Positions 58,809 to 64,000 of a stretch of DNA of 64,000 nt are shown one piece after another. The first letter of the stretch is position 1, and each line of letters begins with the position of its first letter. Origin of the DNA: SSF14 sp046331245 (lineage in GTDB: Bacteria; Actinomycetota; Acidimicrobiia; Acidimicrobiales; Microtrichaceae). The notes below the pieces were generated by a model, which made no database searches, was not told the DNA's origin, and worked only from the letters and a program-made list of their open reading frames with translations. The stretch spans positions 310,001 through 374,000 of the forward strand of contig JAXLRH010000001.1 of assembly GCA_046331245.1 (NCBI GenBank). Direction: 5' to 3'. The translations under genes and the position numbers were made by a program.

Positions 58809-60274
58809 CGGTGTACCTGGTCGGCGCCGGGCCCGGCGACCCGGGCCTGCTCACGGTGCGCGGCGCCGACCTCCTCCGCCGGGCCGACGTCGTGATCTAC
58901 GACCGGCTCTCGGCGCCGACGCTGCTCGATCTGGCGCCACGGCACGCGGAGCGCATCTACGTCGGCAAGCGAGACGAGGGCGGCTCGACCCCGCAGGCGC
59001 GCATCAACGAGCTCCTCGTCGAGCACGGCGCGACCGGTCGGGTCGTGGTTCGCCTGAAGGGCGGCGATCCGTTCGTGTTCGCGCGCGGCGCGGAGGAGCT
59101 CGACGTGCTGCGGGCGGCCGGCATCCCCGCCGAGGTTGTGCCGGGCATCACGTCGGCCATCGCCGCGCCGGCCTACGCCGGCATCCCCGTCACCCGCCGG
59201 TACTCGTCGACGTCGTTCACGGTGGTGACCGGTCACGAGGACCCGACGAAGGACCGCTCCGACGTCGACTGGGAGGCGATCGCCCGCGTCGGCGGCACCA
59301 TCGTCGTCCTCATGGGCGTGGCCCATCTGGCGGAGATCTGTGCCCGCCTCATCGCGGGCGGCCTGAGCCCCGACACCCCGGCGGCAGCGGTGCGCTGGGG
59401 CACGCGCCCCGATCAGCAGACGACGAGAGCGACCCTCGCAACGCTCGCGGACAAGCGGCTCGCCGCGCCATCGGTCGTGGTCATCGGGGACGTCGCCGGC
59501 GATCGGCTCGACTGGTTCACCGAGCGCCCGCTGTTCGGCCGCCGGCTGGTGGTGACCAGGGCACCCGAGCAGGCGTCGCGTCTCACCGACGGTCTGGTCG
59601 CACGCGGGGCGCACGTCGTGAACGTCCCGACGATCGAGATCGTCGACGCGGCCGACGGGGGCGCCTCGCTCACCGCCGCAGCAGCCTCGGTGGCCGACCA
59701 CGACTGGGTGGTGCTCACCTCGCCGAACGGGGCGTCTCGCTTTCTCGCGGCCGTCGGCGACGCGCGCCGCCTCGCCGGTGTGCGCATCGCCGTCATCGGT
59801 CCCGGCACCGCGGCGGAGGTCGAGCGCCACCTCCTCACCCCGGACCTCCTGCCGGAGCGGTACGTCGCCGAGGGGTTGCTCGAGGTGTTCGGCGCGCCGC
59901 CCCAGGGCGGGGGCTCGGTGCTGCTGCCACAGGCCGCCGACGCGCGCCCGGTGCTGGCGGAGGGCCTGCGCGAGCTCGGGTGGAACGTCGACGTCGTCGA
60001 GGCCTACCGGACGGTGGCGCCGACGCTCGACGAGGCGGTGCTGGACGAGGTGGCCGCTGCCGATGCGGTGGTGTTCGCGAGCTCGTCGGCCGTCGAGAAC
60101 TTCGTCACCGCGGTTCCGCCGGAGGTCCGGCCGTCGGTCGCGCTCGCCATCGGGCCGATCTCGGGAGCGACCGCCCGCGACGCCGGGTTCGACCCGGTCG
60201 TCGAGGCGGACGTGCACGACCTTCCCGGCCTGTTCGCCGCCGCCGAACGTTGGGCGCGCGACGCCTCGGCATGA
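58805..60274 (+). CDS. Fused uroporphyrinogen-III C-methyltransferase/synthase (CobA-HemD)
   Basis: A 489-residue fusion. Residues 1-240 are the SAM-dependent methyltransferase CobA: VYLVGAGPGDPGLLTVRGAD, KRDEGGSTPQARINELLVE, VVRLKGGDPFVFARGAEE and VPGITSAIAAPAYAGIPVTRR. Residues 245-489 are uroporphyrinogen-III synthase HemD with RLVVTRAPEQASRLTDGL, VVLTSPNGASRFLAA and VVFASSSAVENFVTAV. The pair cyclises hydroxymethylbilane and then methylates the product to precorrin-2. Such fusions are usual in actinobacterial hem operons. GTG 58805 overlaps the hemC stop. Confidence 0.94.
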   Translation: MTVYLVGAGPGDPGLLTVRGADLLRRADVVIYDRLSAPTLLDLAPRHAERIYVGKRDEGGSTPQARINELLVEHGATGRVVVRLKGGDPFVFARGAEELDVLRAAGIPAEVVPGITSAIAAPAYAGIPVTRRYSSTSFTVVTGHEDPTKDRSDVDWEAIARVGGTIVVLMGVAHLAEICARLIAGGLSPDTPAAAVRWGTRPDQQTTRATLATLADKRLAAPSVVVIGDVAGDRLDWFTERPLFGRRLVVTRAPEQASRLTDGLVARGAHVVNVPTIEIVDAADGGASLTAAAASVADHDWVVLTSPNGASRFLAAVGDARRLAGVRIAVIGPGTAAEVERHLLTPDLLPERYVAEGLLEVFGAPPQGGGSVLLPQAADARPVLAEGLRELGWNVDVVEAYRTVAPTLDEAVLDEVAAADAVVFASSSAVENFVTAVPPEVRPSVALAIGPISGATARDAGFDPVVEADVHDLPGLFAAAERWARDASA

Positions 60275-61239
60275 TCCTTCGCCTCGCGGCCCTGGCTGCG
60301 CTGATCCCGCTGCTGGTCGTGTCGGTGTGGACGTGGCGTGGCTACAGCCGCCCCTCCGCGATGCTGGTGCTCGAGGGGTTCCAGATGGTCGTGCTCGCGC
60401 CGGCGTGGGTGATCCTGGTGGTGGGCCTCGTCGTTCGCGACTGGTGGATCGTCGTGCCCGCAGCGCTCGTCGTGGTGTCGCACCTCCGGTTCTGCCTGCC
60501 GGCGATCGTCCCCGACCGCACGCCGGGGTGGGTCGCGTCGGCGCCGACCCTCACCGTGTTCTGTGCGAACGTCCGCTACGACAACCCACGGAAGCAGGAG
60601 ATCGCCGACCTGGTGACCTCGATGGACGCCGACGTGGTGGTGCTCAACGAGATGACGCCCGAGCTGCGTCGCGTCCTCGACGCTGCAGGGGTTCCGGCCC
60701 GCTACCCGACAGTGGTGGACTCGCCCGGCGACGTCTTCGGCGAGATGCTGCTCACCCGGCTGCCGGCCTCCGGTCCTCGCATCGACGTGCTGGGCGCCTC
60801 GCGCATCCCGGCGGCGACGGTGCGGGTGGGCGACGGTCCCGAGGCGGTGAAGGTGCATGTGCACGGGGTGCACGTGCACGCACCGAAGTCGGCGCCCAAG
60901 CGTCACATCTGGCGTCGCAACCTGGACGGTCTCGGCGCGATGGTCGAGGGGACGGACGACCCGGTGCTCTTCGTCGGCGACTTCAACTCCGCGCCGTGGC
61001 ACGGGCCGTTCCGGCGGTTGCTGCGGCGAGGGCTCGCCGATGCGCACGACGCCCGCGGCCGTGGTCTCACGCGATCCTGGACGCCGACGTGGCCGGCGCT
61101 TGCCTGGCTCGGCCCGGTGATGCGGATCGACCACGCGCTCTACACCCCGCACGCATTCCCCACGGCGATCCGCGACGTGGTGGTGCCGGGCAGCGACCAC
61201 CGCGGCTTCCTCGTCACGTTCGCCGTCGAGCCCGCCTGA
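60271..61239 (+). CDS. Membrane-anchored endonuclease/exonuclease/phosphatase family protein
   Basis: A 322-residue protein. Three N-terminal hydrophobic helices (LRLAALAALIPLLVVSVW, LVLEGFQMVVLAPAWVILVVG, WIVVPAALVVVSHL) precede an EEP domain at about 88-322. The domain has TVFCANVRYDN, VVVLNEMTPELRR with the metal-binding Glu, LFVGDFNSAPWHGPF and PGSDHRGFLVTFAV with the catalytic Asp-His. It is probably an extracytoplasmic phosphodiesterase acting on lipid or nucleic acid phosphates. ATG 60271 overlaps the end of the cobA-hemD gene, so it is coupled to the hem operon. Confidence 0.83.
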   Translation: MILRLAALAALIPLLVVSVWTWRGYSRPSAMLVLEGFQMVVLAPAWVILVVGLVVRDWWIVVPAALVVVSHLRFCLPAIVPDRTPGWVASAPTLTVFCANVRYDNPRKQEIADLVTSMDADVVVLNEMTPELRRVLDAAGVPARYPTVVDSPGDVFGEMLLTRLPASGPRIDVLGASRIPAATVRVGDGPEAVKVHVHGVHVHAPKSAPKRHIWRRNLDGLGAMVEGTDDPVLFVGDFNSAPWHGPFRRLLRRGLADAHDARGRGLTRSWTPTWPALAWLGPVMRIDHALYTPHAFPTAIRDVVVPGSDHRGFLVTFAVEPA

Positions 61240-61269
61240 TCGCCTCGGCGACGCGGCGGGGGAGTGCCG

Positions 61270-62487
61270 CTACGCGGTGCCCTTCGGCTGGATCGGGACG
61301 ATGTCGCCGAGCGGCGGCACGATCGCGTTGGCCTGCACGCCCGCCATCAGGGCGGAGGGCAGCGTGTAGGCGTCGGCGCCGGCGAGGTCGACGCCGTACC
61401 CCAGGTCGGCGAGCGACGCGGCGGTCATCGCGCTCAGCTGGTTGGACGAGTTGAGGTACCCCGTCATCAGCTCGGTGCGGAAGATCGTCTCGCGCCAGTG
61501 GGCGTCGCGGGTGCCGGACCCGCCGCTGTTCTCGACGGGCACGTCGCCGGCGCCACCGAGCTCACGCCACGACCCGACCGCGGCCGGGCCGACGAAGGTG
61601 GGGCTGGACGTGCCGGCGCCCTGGAGCAGCGAGCCCCAGCGGGTGCCGATGCCGAGGATGTGACCCATCTCGTGCACGATCGTGTTGGAGAGCTGACCCG
61701 ATGCCTCGAGGTTCGCCACGTCCGCGCTGTCGAACTGCATGATGCCGTAGAGGGGCAGGCCGTTGGACGCCCGGACGAGGCAGGGCCCGGCCTGGCCGAG
61801 GATGCCACCGGCGCCGTCGATCGGGACGATCTGCGCGTCGATCAACAGGTCGTCGACGACTCCGGAGTACGCCGGCGTGCCCGTCGTGCAGTAGTTGGCG
61901 CCGATCGACACGGTGCGATCGGGCTGACCGGTCTTCACGATGCTCGCCCACTTGGCGGCGGCGTTCATGAACGCCGCCGTCTGGTTCATCGTCATCCCGG
62001 CGCTCATCCGCAGGTCGACGACGTAGGAGTCGGAGCTGGCCACGGCGACGGTCTCGTTGACCGTCGCGGTCACCGCGGTGGTGCCGTCGCTCACCTCGAG
62101 GCGCGACACGTGGGTGCCGGTCGCGGTGAGGGTGCGGGTGCGGGTCGAGGAGCTGTCGCACGGCGAGATGGTGATGTCGTAGGTGCCGTCGCCGTCGACG
62201 TCGAGCCGGCACGTGAGCGTGTCGCCGTCGGGATCGGCGATCGCCCAGCGGAACGCCGTCGTGAGTGGGCTGGGTGCAGCGGTGTTCGACGCCGTGAAGG
62301 AGGTGATCTGGGGGATGTGCGGCACGACGGCGGCCGTGGTCGTGGGCGCGGGAGGCGCGGTCGTGGGCGCGGCCGTCACCGGTGTCGTCGTGGGTGTGGT
62401 GCGCGGCGTCGCGGGATTGGGGGCGCAGCCGATCAGCAGCAGCCCTGCCAGCGCGTTCCCCACGACCGCCATCCCGGATCTCGTCAT
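61270..62487 (-). CDS. Secreted metzincin-like metalloprotease lipoprotein
   Basis: A 405-residue exported protein. A lipobox-type signal (AGLLLIGCAPNP, Cys about 21) is followed by a Thr/Pro linker (about 30-55), a beta-sandwich region with paired Cys (TCRLDVDGDGTYDITISPC), and a protease-like domain. The zinc motif is IVHEMGHILGIGTRW near residue 275, giving HExxH, with third ligand unclear because the metzincin third His is not at its normal place. It resembles leishmanolysin-related bacterial proteins. The start is ATG 62487; hemB is divergent. Confidence 0.75.
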   Translation of the reverse strand: MTRSGMAVVGNALAGLLLIGCAPNPATPRTTPTTTPVTAAPTTAPPAPTTTAAVVPHIPQITSFTASNTAAPSPLTTAFRWAIADPDGDTLTCRLDVDGDGTYDITISPCDSSSTRTRTLTATGTHVSRLEVSDGTTAVTATVNETVAVASSDSYVVDLRMSAGMTMNQTAAFMNAAAKWASIVKTGQPDRTVSIGANYCTTGTPAYSGVVDDLLIDAQIVPIDGAGGILGQAGPCLVRASNGLPLYGIMQFDSADVANLEASGQLSNTIVHEMGHILGIGTRWGSLLQGAGTSSPTFVGPAAVGSWRELGGAGDVPVENSGGSGTRDAHWRETIFRTELMTGYLNSSNQLSAMTAASLADLGYGVDLAGADAYTLPSALMAGVQANAIVPPLGDIVPIQPKGTA

Positions 62488-62534
62488 GGAGATGTTGTCG
62501 TCGGTCCGAGGGGAGAGCTGTAGCGATTGGCTCG

Positions 62535-62540
62535 TAGACT
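62535..62540 (+). promoter_or_regulatory. -10 element, leaderless promoter of hemB
   Basis: TAGACT, then TCGCCC, then the GTG start at 62547. Confidence 0.55.
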
Positions 62541-62546
62541 TCGCCC

Positions 62547-63575
62547 GTGCCTCCACCCCCCACCGTGCCCGAACCGTCGGCGAGCGGCGTTCCGGCCGCC
62601 TTCCCCCAGCGTCGCCTGCGCCGTCTGCGACGCACTCCGGCCCTGCGGCGGATGGTCGCCGAGACCACGCTGCGTCCCGACGACCTCATCGCTCCGCTCT
62701 TCGTCCGCGAGGGCATCGACGCCCCGCAGCCCATCGCCTCGCTGCCGGGCGTGTTCCAGTTCGACCTCGCATCGCTCGAGACGGAGGTGGCCGAGCTCGT
62801 CGACGCCGGCGTCCCGGCGGTCATCCTCTTCGGCGTGCCGGAGCACAAGGACGCCGTGGGTTCGGGCGCGTCCGACCCCGACGGCATCGTGCAGGTCGGC
62901 CTGCGCCGCCTCCGCGACCGGTTCGGCGACGACATCGTGCTCATCGCCGACCTGTGCCTCGACGAGTACACCGACCACGGGCACTGCGGACTGCTCCGGC
63001 CCGACGGCACGGTCGACAACGACTCGACGCTCGGTCGCTACGCCGAGGCCGCCCTCGCGCAGGCCGCGGCGGGCGTCGACATCGTCGCGCCGTCGGGGAT
63101 GATGGACGGCCAGGTCGCCGCCATCCGCCACGCGCTCGACGGCGGCGGGTACGCCGACACCGCGATCCTCGCCTACGCCGCGAAGTACGCATCCGGCCTC
63201 TACGGCCCGTTCCGCGACGCGGTCGACGTGACGATCGCCGGGGGCGGCGACCGCAAGGCCTACCAGCAGGACCACCGCAACGTCCGCGAGTCGCTCGAGG
63301 AGATCCGCGCCGACATCGCCGAGGGCGCGGACATGGTGATGGTGAAGCCGGCGGTCACCTATCTCGACGTGCTGGTGAAGGCACGGCAGCTCACCGACCT
63401 GCCGCTCGCCGCCTATCACGTGTCGGGCGAGTACTCGATGATCAAGGCCGCTGCGGCCAACGGATGGATCGACGGCGACGCCGTGGCACTCGAGCAGCTC
63501 ACCGCGGTGAAACGCGCCGGCGCCGACACGATCCTCACCTACTTCGCGAAGGAGTGTGCACGGTGGCTGGCGTGA
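62547..63575 (+). CDS. hemB: Delta-aminolevulinic acid dehydratase (porphobilinogen synthase)
   Basis: A 342-residue enzyme condensing two 5-aminolevulinates to porphobilinogen. It has QRRLRRLRRTPALRRMVAET, LIAPLFVREG, metal-site loop LCLDEYTDHGHCGLL with two visible Cys, and DIVAPSGMMDGQVAAIR. The Schiff-base lysines are in AYAAKYASGLYGPFRDA and MVMVKPAVTYLDVL, with YHVSGEYSMIKAAA late. The Cys of the metal loop are reduced to two (DEYTDHGHCG), suggesting a Mg-type enzyme. The GTG start is leaderless. Its stop overlaps the hemL start. Confidence 0.96.
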   Translation: MPPPPTVPEPSASGVPAAFPQRRLRRLRRTPALRRMVAETTLRPDDLIAPLFVREGIDAPQPIASLPGVFQFDLASLETEVAELVDAGVPAVILFGVPEHKDAVGSGASDPDGIVQVGLRRLRDRFGDDIVLIADLCLDEYTDHGHCGLLRPDGTVDNDSTLGRYAEAALAQAAAGVDIVAPSGMMDGQVAAIRHALDGGGYADTAILAYAAKYASGLYGPFRDAVDVTIAGGGDRKAYQQDHRNVRESLEEIRADIAEGADMVMVKPAVTYLDVLVKARQLTDLPLAAYHVSGEYSMIKAAAANGWIDGDAVALEQLTAVKRAGADTILTYFAKECARWLA

Positions 63576-64000
63576 CGAGCGGGGAGTCGACCAACGAGGG
63601 CCTCTACCACCGCGGGCTGAAGGTGATCCCGGGCGGGGTCAACTCGCCGGTGCGGGCGTTCCGCTCGGTGGGCGGCACGCCGTACTTCGTCGCCCGCGGC
63701 GAGGGGGCGTACGTCTGGGACGTCGAGGGCACGCAGTTCCTCGACTACGTGCAGAGCTACGGCGCGTCCATCCTCGGCCACGCGAACCCCGTCGTCATCG
63801 AGGCGGTTCGATCCGCCGCACTCTCGGGCACGACGTTCGGCGCGCCCACCGAGGGCGAGGTGCGGCTCGCGGAGGAGCTGTGCTCCCGCGTGCCCGGCAT
63901 GGAGCAGGTGCGCCTCGTGTCGTCGGGCACCGAGGCCGCGATGTCGGCGCTCCGCCTCGCCCGCGGCGTGACGGGTCGCGACACCGTCGTGAAGTTCGCC
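63572..64000 (+). CDS. hemL: Glutamate-1-semialdehyde 2,1-aminomutase, N-terminal part (leaves window)
   Basis: The first 143 residues of a PLP-dependent aminomutase converting glutamate-1-semialdehyde to 5-aminolevulinate. It begins VTSGESTNEGLYHRGLKVIP and has GGVNSPVRAFRSVGGTP, ARGEGAYVWDVEGTQFLDYV, SYGASILGHANPVVIEAV, TFGAPTEGEVRLAEEL and the PLP phosphate-binding VSSGTEAAMSALRLARG. The frame is open to the right edge. GTG 63572 overlaps the hemB stop (GTGA); a GTG at 63563 is the alternative. It completes the C5 pathway set in this region. Confidence 0.95.
   Translation, partial: MTSGESTNEGLYHRGLKVIPGGVNSPVRAFRSVGGTPYFVARGEGAYVWDVEGTQFLDYVQSYGASILGHANPVVIEAVRSAALSGTTFGAPTEGEVRLAEELCSRVPGMEQVRLVSSGTEAAMSALRLARGVTGRDTVVKFA

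Overview
The window is about 64 kb of very GC-rich, densely packed bacterial chromosome. The gene set points to an actinobacterium outside the well-known genera, most likely of the Acidimicrobiia type (inference). It has a mycothiol glycosyltransferase (MshA) and a mycothiol-family DinB enzyme, a rex-hemA-hemC-cobA/hemD-hemB-hemL cluster, an RsiG-type c-di-GMP-binding anti-sigma factor, many GTG starts, and many apparently leaderless genes (TANNNT six bases before the start codon). I see no rRNA, tRNA, CRISPR, prophage or insertion sequence.

Layout. 0-7 kb: a DUF1801 protein, an SDR dehydrogenase, and an operon for an acetyl-CoA-synthetase-like ligase, TPP-dependent dehydrogenase E1 alpha and beta, lipoyl E2 and an acyl carrier protein. 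7-18 kb: mixed metabolic and stress genes (DUF2231, STAS, VOC, hemerythrin with a histone-like tail, flavodoxin-like reductase, topoisomerase IB, pilin-like secreted protein, hydrolases, DJ-1/PfpI, DinB enzyme, epimerase, flavoprotein, rhodanese lipoprotein). 18.5-25.1 kb and 30-43.5 kb: a stress block with a CBM48 protein, PPK2, a P1B metal ATPase fused to hemerythrin, PEP synthase, universal stress protein, phosphoribosyltransferase-hydrolase, zinc alcohol dehydrogenase, erythromycin esterase, and an FtsH/AAA/metallo-beta-lactamase operon. A xylose operon, an esterase, a SRPBCC protein and a haem-oxygenase-like protein lie between its two halves. 43.5-54 kb: HNH protein, histidine phosphatase, MoaD-like protein, CdsA-like protein, RsiG, XRE regulator, MshA, YbjN, ProC, SAM hydroxide adenosyltransferase, ABC exporter and CAP-domain protein. 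54-64 kb: acyl-CoA ligase, Rex and the tetrapyrrole pathway from glutamyl-tRNA to uroporphyrinogen/precorrin, with a metalloprotease-like lipoprotein and an EEP-family protein between.

Main discovery. A palindromic box close to GGACC-TTC-GGCCC, resembling the DosR/DevR dormancy box, recurs through the stress block. At seven genes its centre lies exactly 42 bases before a start codon: a membrane protein, ppk2, the P1B ATPase, a four-helix membrane protein, the universal stress gene, the erythromycin esterase, and an 11-codon leader ORF that overlaps ftsH. This matches an activator centred at about -42 on leaderless transcripts and fixes the start codons of several of these genes. Several products are homologues of mycobacterial DosR-regulon proteins. 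I read the block as a hypoxia/redox dormancy regulon whose regulator lies outside the window.

Caution. Four otherwise conserved genes in the first 27 kb (the acetyl-CoA-synthetase-like gene, E1 alpha twice, the VOC gene and xylB) carry single-base frameshifts. Residual assembly indels are the simplest explanation, but real decay is not excluded.
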